Shown: positions 36,201 to 47,529 of the stretch, in pieces | How the letters are laid out: the number at the start of each line of letters is the position of its first letter | How positions within the stretch are numbered: position 1 is the stretch's first letter | Assembly: GCA_013397455.1 (NCBI GenBank) | Contig: VYZB01000339.1 | Span: 248,001-312,000 of the forward strand | Direction: 5' to 3' | Source: Crotophaga sulcirostris | Taxonomy: Eukaryota > Chordata > Aves > Cuculiformes > Crotophagidae | Length of the DNA: 64,000 bases | Notes under the pieces: generated by a model | What the model was told of the DNA's origin: nothing | Seen by the model: only the letters and a program-made list of their open reading frames with translations | Databases searched by the model: none | Made by a program: the position numbers and the translations under genes

Positions 36201-39200
36201 TGCTTTTGCTTGGGAAAACACTGGCCTGTCAGGTAAAAGCAACTGGCAGAGGGAGTACAGAGAGGGTGAAAAAGACCACGCAGCATCAGTGTCATGAACA
36301 AAATCACTTTTGCTGGTTTATTGCAAAACATTTTATTATTTGAAAAACTTGGAGGAAACTCTAAGGTTATCTACAAAAGACTTAGTTCTCTGCTGCTTTG
36401 GTGAAGGTGAATGCATGCGTGTGCATGAGCTATGTAAAAAGCTGTAATTTCATTTTCAAGTCTGAATATCTTTACAGTCAGTGGAGAATGAGAGCTAGAT
36501 TAATTTTTTCTGTCCAGCCAGATTCTTTACTGTGTGAACCGTGCTGTCTCATCTGGTGCTTATTGTAGATACAAAGATTTTTTTCTGAGGAATAAATGAA
36601 AGACTTCTGTCTCACCTTCTAGAGGACCAGAAGTTTTTCTTTTAACTATTCATGTCTTCTTCTTACTCTGTAGTCTGCTGAGCAACAGAGCAGACACATA
36701 TAAATTTTAAAGAACATTTCACAATTACTTAACAACTTTTCAAAATTACGTTATAAAAACCTGACAGTTTTAGGTGTTGACTTTGCAAATCCTTTTTTTT
36801 AACCATTATTCTTCAGGATGGTGTCAAGTATCCTAGTCTCGATCCAAGAACAGGTAACAGAATTTCTTGCTACTACTTATGCCTTCACTTCCCTAGGGAT
36901 TTTCAAAGAAAAGGAATTGCATATTGCAATATTGTAGGCATGTAATGTCTTTATACAATCTACAAGAAATTCTTCTTTTCTGCATGATAACTTATCTTTC
37001 CAGAGAAGGCGAGTATGGTGGATGTGCTAGATATTACTGGTGTGACACTCAGTATTGGAAAAATTTGCATCTACACGACAGAAATTCAAAATGACCTTTT
37101 TTTTTTGTTTATTTGCAAGTTTAAACAAATATCAATAATCATGGTAATAAATGCTTAAAATAACTTTTGAATGGAGAGTGTGAAACTCTATATGGAAAGA
37201 AACAAGAATATACAAGGGTAAAGTTGGCAGCAATGGAGAGTATCACCTTTGTTTTGCTAAAACTTCCAAATAGGAATTTTTGTAATGCTTTTAGAGGCAT
37301 GCATAGTAGTAAAGAAGAATGTGCCAAATTTTGGATTTTGTTCCAGCAAATCTTGGAACTCATCTTTCTCTTTTGGAAAATATCCATATTCTGTTTTTCC
37401 TTCAACAAGCTGCTTACTTTTGGCCTCTCAGAGCTTCATTCATCTACTGCATCTCGGGCAGTGAGTAGGTGAAGCTGCCTGTTTAAAGGGTTTTTTGGAG
37501 ATGGCAACAGCTTGTTTTTACAGTCCATGTCCACTCATTGCAGGATAGGACTGGATCAAGTGATGTCCCTGAGCCCGTGCTCTGCATGAAGAGGCAACTC
37601 CTCGGAAAGCAGGTTACTTTCTCTCTATTCCAGCATTACACATTACACATCTCACTTCTGTAGCTGCTTCCTGTCTCCATAGCTGAAGTGGGATGCAGCT
37701 GTTTGCTACCATATAAAACCCTATGGTATTACCCTTGTATGAAAGTGAACAGCGGTGTGTTGGTTGCACATTGAGCCTTAGTGTGTGATTGCTATACTGC
37801 CAGATTTGTTTTCCTATCTGGTGATGTAAAGTGACCTCTTCCAGCAATATTAGGTCTGGAAAATAAGAGGGGAAATAAACATTACTGAGAGTTTGGCAAT
37901 CCTGACAAAAAGATTGTTAAGTATACATTAGGGGATGAAATAAGAGCTCTGTACTGTGATTATAAGGATCAAACAAGGCTTGTGGCAAAGGCACAAAAAA
38001 AAGCTGAAAATTTTCTCTTAATTTAGGTTGGAGTTTTTAATTGTGAAAATCTGGGGAACCAAAAAAGCAAGTCTTGTCAGAGCAATTGACTGTTTTATTT
38101 GAAAATCTACATCTAATAACACTATAGCTCTGGTTAGTGGACTTTATTCCATATTCCCCTATGATTACTGAGGATATTGTCATAGGATTCTGACCACATT
38201 GATTTTCTTTCACAAAAAAATTATTCCTGAATTATACTATAATGAACTTTATTTCTTCAGTAGTGTTTTTAGAGGCAAAAATGTGTTTAGAAAGTCCTAC
38301 TACCTATTTTACAATGTTAAAAATTTAAGTTTTATTTCTCTAATCTAGAGGATCTTCCTGGCTTCTGAACCAATTCCTATCAAATAATTATAAAGTGTTT
38401 TAATCTTACTTTTATTATTCATGTATTTACATCCATTAGTTATTTTGCTTTCTCAAGGTTCTGATTTTGTAGTGTGGTACTATTTTTATACGCTGTATAT
38501 TTTTGGTGACTAAATATTGATGTACGACATTTTGTCTTTATGCATGCAAAATTATACCCAACAATAGTACTGCGATATCCTGCTTCTTCATTTGAACAGG
38601 AAAAATTTACACACTGAAATCTTTTTGGTACAATTACAGCAAATTTGAGGAGCCTGAATCCATTCAACATCTTTTCAAAACCCCTATACCTTGATTTGCG
38701 AAATTTTTGCAAAATCTTGTTCCACTGACACTGAGGAATTGTCAGCACGCTTCATTAAACACAGGGTATGGCAGTTTTCTGTACCCTTTTTTGTAACGCC
38801 TTTTGCAAGTCTGAAGAAGCTGAACAAGACAGGCAGTTTTACATTTAAAAGGAGTTCCTCAGAGTTAGTATGCCACTAGCCTATACCTTTAAATACATCC
38901 ATTTCTAGACTGCTGAGAGCAAATATGCTGTAAAATCACACTGCAACAGTTTGCAGTAACACATCTACCTCGCTGTAACATCTGGCAATGTCTGCATGTG
39001 CTTTGGACAGAAAAATATTTAAGCTGTATTGTACTCTAGGGTTCCTGTAGCCCTGCAATGTCAGAATCTCAACTTGCTTTTAAAATAAAAAATGCAGCGG
39101 TTTTTTGTTGTTAAAAGTTTTTCCAGATGCAAACTAGCAGACAGCATGAGGATGAGGAAGGACTTTTCCAGTCACTGAAATGAGGAGGTTACTATCCTGT

Positions 39201-41099
39201 TTCCTGTTTCCATCTCTCTGCTCCCAGGTGTTTCCCAGGGCACAGGTGCACAGTGACACCAGAAGGCAGTGCAGGCAGGTGAGCTGTTGATGGGGCAGTG
39301 CTGTGTGCTGGGAGCTCAGTGCTGTGCTGCAATGTGTGTTTAATGCACACCTTTCATAGTGTGAGACAGGGAAAGAGCTGATTGCAGGCCCACTTCAGCA
39401 GCCTGGCCTGTTCCTGATCTGCCTGTCTCTCTCTTGCTGAAATATTAAAAAGGTCATGTTGTGTTTAGACTATTGGTTCTGCAGAAATTAGATCTCAAGG
39501 CACTGTCATAGTTTTCCCAGCTGAGCTGCAAGGTTTGAGAGGAGAAAGCAGGGCTTAGCTTGTGGATTTGAGTGGGGGTTTATTTGTTGTTTGGTTTGAG
39601 CATTTTTTTGCTTCCTCCTTTTCCCATTTTTTATCAATATAGGACTGGAAAATTTTTAAATGTCTTTAGATATTAATCTTTCAGATTTGGCCTTTTATAC
39701 CACTGTTGTAAAATGGAAAGTCCCCAAGTGAGTCAGTAAATCATTAATGAAATTGAATAAGTTGGTACATGATGAATTGGTAAAATAGCTCCAGTGATCA
39801 ATTTATCCTTGGCTTTGCCATTGTCATCAGCCAACACAGAGCAGCTGAGCTAAAGCTTAGAACAATTATTGGTCTTTAGTGCAAAAGGAAGTTGCCAACT
39901 ATGCTGAGTGATTTTCGTATACGCTAGCTGTGGATGAAATGAACAAGTAAATGGCTTATTTGCCACACTGGTGATATATTTACATTATACATTATTATTT
40001 TCTGATAACAATAAGAAAAAGTAAATTAAGAGATACCCTGAAGAAAGGAGGTACTGGAGGGGATGACTTTTGAACAAAATTACACTAGATTGCTAACCAA
40101 AACATCTGATTACTCAATTAAAGGACAAAATCAAGAGGACTTGTACTCCACTTGATTAGAGGTTGAGATATTCTTTGTTATATGAAGGGTTGCAAGTCTA
40201 GACCTGTTACCAGGATGGTACTTCCTATGTACAAATCCTTCATGAAATTGAGTCCTGAGCAAGGTAACTGATTTCTAACCTGAATTTAATTTCTAATGAA
40301 CATATGCAGTTCAGAAGCTTGACGCTAGATGCAGACATAAAGGGCCAAAATCTGCTTTTTGAAGGAAAAGGCATCAAAGGTTGCGAAGGAAAAACTTGTG
40401 CAATAGCAGGGCTTTCTCACCTGATAGCACTTGAAAGCTGTGACAGAGCTTGCCATGATCTTTTCATTTAAGGAAAAACATATTGCTCAGATCTACCAAG
40501 ACTCATTCTCTATTTTGTACTTTGCACTTTGCTTTGTACTGACTCTTACTATTTCCAACCTAAAATTCATAGCCAATTTACAGTCATATCATTTTGTGTC
40601 AACACTGACCTCTCCTCTCTTCTTAATGTTTATGTCCTGATATATTTATTGACTGCAATAGTATCTTCCCTCAGCCTTAATTCTGTTAGGTGAAAAAAGT
40701 TAAACACTTCTATTCTCTTGTGTAAGATAGGCTTTTCATTCCCCTTTCTGTCTTCACAGTCACTCCATGCACCTGTTTCAGCTGGAGAAAATGGATTTTG
40801 AAGGTGAATAAGGTCTGGCATGAATGAGATTTTCCAAAAACTTACACAAAAGCATTAATTTTTTCTCTATTGCTCTGGAAAATACTTTACTTCACACTCT
40901 AAGATTACAATCCTTTTTTTTTTTTTACTTCAGATTCACCGAGCATGTCTCAAAGATATTATATCATCCACAAATCTGTTCAGATTTTTTCTTCCTTTAC
41001 TTCCAATGTATGATTTCCCAACTTGTTGCAAAACTTTCCAGTTTGCAAGTGCAAGTATCTGTACCTGAACTAGATACTGGAGGAAGGATTAAAGGAAAT
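30244..41099. other. Long AT-rich non-coding stretch without recognisable transposons
   Basis: About 10.9 kb with no gene, CR1 or SINE that I can recognise. Noted within it: a T12 run at 32257-32268, a diverged 27-bp direct repeat (32781-32807 and 32863-32889), a GC-richer patch around 33290-33430, and TG-rich sequence with a repeated CAGTGCTGTG near 39296-39326. The longest frames are 101-102 codons (37167-37472 plus, 38440-38748 minus) with no domain. An acceptor-like T-run plus CAG ends near 40933. Confidence 0.55.
32781..32889. repeat. Diverged direct repeat, period 82 bp
   Basis: A 27-bp unit beginning CTGTTTCAT occurs at 32781-32807 and 32863-32889 with 23 of 27 positions identical. 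Three of the four differences are A/G transitions. It looks like an old local duplication. A 66-codon minus-strand frame (32698-32898) crosses both copies, but nothing else suggests coding. Confidence 0.6.
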
Positions 41100-42650
41100 T
41101 GAGATGCCCGTGGTTTATGGCTGTGATGATGTCATTCCTTCACCCCTCAGCTTGACCTCTTCCCATCATCCTGATCAAATGATAACCATCAGTGGTGGTC
41201 ATGATGGTCAGTGACGTCTGTGGCGGCTCCATCCAGCTCAAGGTCATTTCAGGGGAAATAGATAACAACACTATAGTCAAGGGCTAAACTATGGTAAAGC
41301 ACTCACCTGGCCACAGTCACAGGTCAGTGTCTGACTCAAGCCAAATTTGAAAGAAGCTTGCACTTGCAGTTGGCGTGCAAATATGACTATGAGTCAATCA
41401 CCTTACTCCATAAATAGTGGACAAATCAAGGGTCCTTTGAACTCTCCTACATGGCAATGGGCTGCAGGTCAGGATGTCCCCTTGAAAGGGACACTTCTTA
41501 AAGTTAGTCCTTGAAGCTGAGAGAATTCTTGCCACAATAGATCCTCAGTAAGTGAATCAGGAGTAAGTGCACTGAAACTGTGGAATCTTAGCAAAGTGAT
41601 ATAAAGTATTGATTGTGCACACATAATACTTCAGATGTAAGCTGTTGACGAAGTTTGGGGCTGAGACTGGATCCAGTGACATCTAGACTCCTCTCTGAGA
41701 AGGAATTTAGAAAACAAGGGAGTCCCTTATGAACCTCATCACTCAACAGGAGGGTCTCCTTGGCAGTTTTTGTCTGACCCTATCCTCTATGAGGTAAATA
41801 ATCAAGTGTACCTTGCAATTGAATCTTGTTAGATCACTGTTGCATTTACTATCAAGCTTTGTTAAGAGTGAAGTGCATTTCTCCATGTGCAACAATGGTT
41901 ATGAACACTTTTCTCACCTTCCTTCTAGCTTTACTGACCTCCAATGTCATTGGGTATCTTCTTCCTCAATGCACATTAGTGACTGTCAAAATCAGATTCA
42001 CCCAGGTAGGAAACTAGGAAATGAACTCTCATGTACAACACGTAAAAACTCTCCAGAGCCATTAAATTGCCCCACTGGACTTCCCAACTGGCTTTCCATG
42101 GGGTCTCCTGAGGATATTTTGACACCCAAATTTTATGTACACTGCTGGTAAACTCCAGGAAGCAGGTAAATTTGAGAGTATGCTCCTAGGACCACCCTTC
42201 AGAAGCAATTTAGATGTAACTATGAGAAGTCCCTTGGTGTATGTCACTGAAAGTGGGGTTTGAAGGAAATGTTGATACTGTGAACAGCTACTTTCCTCTC
42301 AAAAGCCAATGGAGCAGCTCTCGAGAACCTCCTGACTGCAGTAATTAAGCATGCATATCACCTCACCCATAGGTACCCTGGGAACATCTGGAATTCCTGA
42401 TTTTCTGTACTTCATGTCTCAAACACCAGAATCAGAAAATTTCTCCTGCTTCAAGACTCGCTAAATTCAAAAATTTGAAAAGGTCTTTCTGTGAAATCCA
42501 AGCTGATCAAAAGTAGTAGTTCGTCTTGATACAGTTGTGTATCAAACACACAGCAACAGGACCAAAATACAAGATAGAGGAGACTGTGATTTTCTTTAAA
42601 GCAAAGTTGATGATTAAACCTATGAATTGTCCTCAGACACTCAAGCACTA
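41100..42650 (+). mobile_element. Candidate degraded LTR-retroelement (ERV-like) block
   Basis: This 1.5-kb block has higher GC and a different texture from the AT-rich flanks. It includes TATA-like sites at 41408-41417 (CCATAAATAG) and 41598-41607. A short frame with a hydrophobic leader runs into a donor-like CAG-GTAGG at 42003-42010, and further partial frames lie downstream (about 42113-42250 and 42430-42640). These are features one might expect from an old 5' LTR plus leader or env-like sequence. I could not identify paired LTRs, a primer-binding site, a polypurine tract or any gag/pol motif. The call is inference and could be wrong. Boundaries are guesses. Confidence 0.3.
41895..42017 (+). 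CDS. Small signal-peptide-like ORF ending at a splice-donor-like site (uncertain)
   Basis: Forty codons from an ATG with A at -3 and G at +4, a favourable translation context. The first 20 residues are a short polar start followed by a Leu-rich hydrophobic core and a small-residue end (Val-Ile-Gly), the shape of a secretory signal peptide. The frame then reads a mildly polar stretch with one Cys. It meets CAG-GTAGG (42003-42010), a good match to a 5' splice site, just before the in-frame stop at 42015. A longer version of the same frame opens at 41826. No family was recognised. It might be a leader exon of a retroelement envelope or of a host gene, or chance. Confidence 0.2.
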   Translation: MVMNTFLTFLLALLTSNVIGYLLPQCTLVTVKIRFTQVGN

Positions 42651-45245
42651 GGAAACCATCCTTCTTCTTATGAATTCAAATATAATTAGGGAGCACCACA
42701 GGTATTTTCAGTTTCATATAATGTATACTTTTGGTGAAATGCAACTGAACAATCTCCATTTTTATTTATATCACGTCTGTATTTTGCCATCTTCTGCCAT
42801 TTTGCCATCACTTGCCATGGTTTATAGTTTTACACTACAACATCTATGCTATGCCTTGAGGTGAGCACATTCAGTATGGATCGTTCTTTCAACTCTGATA
42901 ATCCTGTGAATGTTCATGACTCTGACTTAACACATTTGTTATGGGTCTTTGAAATAGCACACAAATAATCATGTGTGTATAAATTAAGAAGAAGGGAAAA
43001 AAAGAAAAGGAGATTAAGGATAAAGAAGATGGTGAAAGCAGAGCTTAAAGATCAAGTCACAGCTAATAGCACTTAGTGAACATCACAGAAAAATAAATGT
43101 GCACTGGACTAAGATTCAACAACCAGACACAGGCAATGAATACTGCAATGTCTTGCAGTAGTTTGCAAGATAATGCAGTAACAGCTTTTGGTTAACTGCA
43201 ATATTATTATCTGAATGCACAATGGTATTTCCATTTTCAACACATTTTTCTGTTGCTGCTGTTCATGCCACTTAACATTAATGTCACCTTATTTTGCAGT
43301 TTCTGAAAGTGTTGGGTGTCATTGCAAGCCTGAAATAACAGAAGATCCAGTAGTAGTATATGTCTTAAAATAGCAGTATATTGAGAAAGAGATACAAGGA
43401 AATATTTTTTTTTCTTCCATGAAGGAGCTAGAAACAGCCAAGGTGTGTCACAGGTGTCAGCTCAGGTCCTGTGCCTATATCCACAGACTGCTGCTTATGA
43501 AAGTCTTATATGCATGCTGCATTGATATGGAGTAATTCAGTGACTGCTTGTTAGCAATGAAGAAGGAAGAACACAAGCAAAGTTTTCAATTGCTATAAAA
43601 ACTGCCTCTCTGGTTGCTGTGTTGGCGCTGGCACGTCTGTCAGAGTTAGCAGCTGTCCTACAGGGTTCCTTCCAACAAAGCTTTTCCTGAGACTTGTATC
43701 TGGGACCTGGCCTAAGGCTGCAGGGTTTGATTCAATAAGAATCCGACAGTCTCCATAAGCACAATTTTATTCTTCATTGTGCCCTTATAAGGCAACTGTG
43801 TGTTTTCAATATTTGAAGAACTTACAGAGTTCTGAAGATGTGACATGCAAATCTTTTCTGCTATGTGGTTCACAGCCTGGATATTTTGGTAAATGAAGAA
43901 AAAGTCCAGCTGGCAGACGATGGAGAGTTTGGATTTTCTGCAGCTTACTATGTGGTCTGTTAAAAACCCATTACTACTGAATTTAGGGGTTTGGCACAAA
44001 TTACTGTATAGTAGATTTTTTCTTATGCTGCTTTACGTATGAGGTTTTACTTTGTTGATTTCTTCATCACTTCTCCAACACAAATTCATCAGTGCAGCTT
44101 GCCTACTATGTACACCAGTATGTCAAAGTACTTTCTAGCATCAGTCTCAGCACAACCGTTCTGCACGAAAGCAGAGGGCAGCATGTCTGTGGACAGCACC
44201 ATTCTAAGGGAAAACAGCCACCAGCAAAGGCATAGATATTTTTATGGCTTATATGTAAGGGTAGACTGGAATTCTCATGAACCAGAGACTCTTGTCAAGA
44301 TAATGTTTGTCTTTAAATATGCAAGTCAAACTGAAATTTATTTTGTTTAATTTGAAATGCATTACCTTAAACAAATCAGTCTTTAGAGCATTGCATAGAC
44401 AGATTGAAAGGAAAACATGTTCTCAAGCATAACTTATAGTGCTAAAATCATCCGTGCGGCTACCTAAATAAATGGTGAAGTCTCATGGAACCCTGCTTAC
44501 TAAGTAGACAGTGGCTCGATCTTTTTCTTCTGGGAAACTTTTTAAAATCTGGCCATGATCTTTGCTTCCAATGATAATGGGCCATGGTACATTTTGTATC
44601 ATACAAGCTCTTCACAGTTTGTAGTACCTTTTAAAAGAAAACCTTTCAAAAGGATTTCTTGGGGGTGAAGGTACGGTGCATACTTTCTTGTAGCGAACAC
44701 AACAATTGCTCATGAAAGACTGTAAGACTACAAAACAAATATAAGCTGATGTAAACAAGCCAAAGTTGGCTGTCTTGAGAGGTATAGTTATAATTTAATG
44801 CAATTAACAGGTGAAAACAAGAGGGGAGAAAAGTCATGCAACCAACTTATTAATCACAGACCTCCCCAAAGTATTTCCCTTTCAAGAACTGGTGGTATAC
44901 TACAATATCTTCCATTATTTGTATATTTGGAATGTGTATTTTCTTTTGTTGAGGAAATATGTGCCTAAGAAAAAGTCTAAGAAACCAGATTATTGAATTT
45001 TCTGATCCAGATGTACTTTCCTAATTGTACTCTGAGCTAATATTGCGATATCTTGTTGCAAAGAAACTTCTAAGCTTTTATTTTTCGGATTTATATTGCA
45101 CCAAAATCCTTACTCTGATATAACAGTTACTTGTTACCTTTGTTTATATATAATCAACTTCAGAGAGAAGGCATTACTAATTTTCAGCTAACAGTTAGTG
45201 TAATTAACGGTGCATTTATATAAATGTACAAAGAAACAATAGTGT
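42651..45245. other. AT-rich non-coding DNA
   Basis: Nothing recognised. Frames of 95-103 codons (43712-43999 minus, 44039-44350 plus) have no domain and are within chance length for this composition. Confidence 0.6.
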
Positions 45246-45325
45246 TCTCTCATTTAATCCTTGAAATCTACTAAGGTAGCACTTTTTGCAGTGGTTAGAA
45301 GGAACTGAGGTATGAAGATCATTGA
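45246..45325 (+). repeat. Probable MIR-type SINE relic
   Basis: Ordered blocks CTCTCATTTAATCCTTGAAA, CTACTAAGGTAGCACTTTTT and GGAACTGAGGTATGAAGATC mirror the MIR core, which runs from CTCATTTAATCCTCAC through CCTATGAGGTAGG to AAACTGAGGC. The pyrimidine block between the last two is degraded. The call rests on recalled consensus order without an alignment. Confidence 0.55.
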
Positions 45326-46952
45326 ATTGTTGTTTGATAGACAAGTCTTTTTAAATGCTTTGTTACATTCATTAATGCTCCCAGTTCAAATGGAAAGACT
45401 ATTTCTTTAGCTTTAGCAACCACTGGGAAGGAAAAATAGGTGACAAAAAAGATACTGTCTTGTCTGCTAGAAATCTACTTTTGTTGTGGAAGAAAGGAAA
45501 AAAAAACCACATAAGGCATGTTGTGTATTGATGAATGTTTTAATTGCGAATAGTCTTGTGGAATAAAAAAAGTCTTTCTTTGATGTTATTTTGTCATTGC
45601 TATGGGAGGCTATTCAGATTACTTACTTCATGAAGAAATATTTTATCTGCTAAATGGATTTAGTATGAAAAGATCTTAACAAGTTTAATTTCCATATTCA
45701 CTATCTGTAAGGGTTGCCCTAGCACAAGCGAAATCTTTACATTGGCAAGATCTTCATGTTTGAATTCTTTTTCTCCATACTTCTGGACTTGAATTTTGTG
45801 TTCTATATGTAAACAGATCATTGAGTTTCTCAGCAAACACTGTGCTGGGCTGGAGCACAGGCATACACAAAGGTAGTTCTGATGTGTTTATTTAGCAACA
45901 GAATGACATCAAGATCCAAACTGCCGCAGGGCATGGTCACGCTTCACTCTCAGGAGCAAGTACTGCCAAAGGAGGTTCAAAGAGCCATGTTTACAACCAT
46001 GAAACAAGCTCCCTACTGATTTCACTACCTAACTGTAACATAGATATATAAACTCAGTGCAAATTGTCCCACCTGTCTCTCCTCCTTGCTATCTGTAGTA
46101 GCTGCACCGGAGTGCCTTCTTCTGACTTGCTGAGAGGTGTACTGTGTGGTAGCAGTGAGGATGATGCAGGCAGAGGGGAGGAAGAAATAGAAGCCATACC
46201 TTAAACTTTCTTACTTACCACAATACGCTGCGGTAGTAGGTAGATGTAGATGAAAGACAGAGACAGTAGTTTGTCCTCCTGAAGATACACAAGCAATGAT
46301 GTAGACATGCCATTAGCTCAGGAGATCTTGGACTCCCTGTATCTTAGGGACAGTATCTTGCTCTCCTGTATGTTGGCAGGTACAGCTGGCTTCAATTGCT
46401 GTTTTATTATTCTGTAAATAAGTTATTTTATTTTTTGCACAATATTGCAAACAGTCAAAATATTTGGAATGTATTTCCAACTCAGCTAGCTTTTTACAGA
46501 AGGTGAAATTCGCCACAAGAGTTAGGTCTCTGTAAACACTGCTGGAGAATTAAAGTGCCATAAAGGGTGTTGTATATTTTCTGATACCAGCATTTTCTGG
46601 AAGTGTTGCTCACAGGAATGAAAACGTCCCAAAGCACAGATGTACATTTCTTCAGAAATACTGGAAATAATTTTGTTGCAGAATTTCAGGGATGCTGCAG
46701 GAATTAGGCTACCCAGAAGGAACTGACTTATCAAATTTTGCAGACCCTTGGGAAAACAGGAAATTGACTTTCACCCGATTGAATTATCATGTCATGCCAT
46801 TCCCTTTTCTTCATTCAGTTTACCTTCAGGACTCCTCAGAATTGTTCATTTTCTGATTAGTTTGATAGCAGTCTAAAAATCAACATTATTACACACAAAA
46901 AAATCCTTTTCTTTGGACTGCTTGCTCAATTTTTCCATTGCTGAACTACTGT

Positions 46953-46966
46953 GTAACCATGGCAAG
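46953..46966. promoter_or_regulatory. Near-match RFX X-box
   Basis: GTAACCATGGCAAG matches the X-box consensus GTNRCC-NN-RGYAAC except for the last base. The left half-site and the palindromic centre CCATGG are intact. Confidence 0.3.
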
Positions 46967-47055
46967 TCTTACCAGCATATTATCACACCCTGCACCACCT
47001 TTATATCCACACCTTTCAACTCGATGTATTTCAGATTTTGCATTCCACTTGGACT

Positions 47056-47529
47056 CTATGGATTGAAATTTTTTCCAAAAAAAATAATTTTTTCTGGTCG
47101 TTTTTTGTGAGGTCTTTCATGATATACATGTTGCTTAGCAGACCTACTGCTTTCGTTATTAATATATAAATGGTAATGTTTTCCTTCTCTGTTAAACACA
47201 CCCGTATTCCCTGGTTTCTCATTGGTAAGATTGCTCCTTTCAAGTCGGTCCTTACTCTGAATTTCTTCCTGTTTTTTCCCTTCAAATTTAGTATTTCTCC
47301 ACACTAAGTATCTTTGGGCACTGACTTTGAGTGGGTAATGAACTGTGCTTTTCTCCCTGCTGAAACTTATATAAACCTTCCCCCTCATGGAATCTGCCTG
47401 TTTGAAAATGTTTAATAGATTTTTTTTCTCAATAGCCCTTAGACTGTAAACTACCAGCAAAGACAATAACTTACAGCTACTGATAGCAGTGAAAACATTA
47501 AAAGGATACTGTGGCCAATTTGGTGTCAA
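47056..47529 (-). CDS. Longest ORF of the window, 157 codons, no recognised family (doubtful)
   Basis: An ATG-to-stop frame on the minus strand. The N-terminal 30 residues are mildly hydrophobic (around SLLVVYSL). The remainder is strongly basic and hydrophilic, with many Lys, Arg, Glu, Asn and Ser residues, as in translated A-rich DNA. No Cys/His metal site, transmembrane pair or catalytic motif is visible. With a stop rate near 6-7 per cent per codon, an ORF this long is expected roughly 0.2 times in 64 kb over six frames, so it is unusual but not decisive. No splice context or polyadenylation arrangement supports expression. I lean to chance. Confidence 0.12.
   Translation of the reverse strand: MTPNWPQYPFNVFTAISSCKLLSLLVVYSLRAIEKKNLLNIFKQADSMRGKVYISFSREKSTVHYPLKVSAQRYLVWRNTKFEGKKQEEIQSKDRLERSNLTNEKPGNTGVFNREGKHYHLYINNESSRSAKQHVYHERPHKKRPEKIIFFGKNFNP

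Noticed and set aside
39230..39420. TG- and GC-richer patch with repeated CAGTGCTGTG, possibly a CpG island or promoter.
   Set aside because: Very few CpG dinucleotides, no TATA or initiator arrangement, no open frame downstream. It looks like simple TG-rich sequence.
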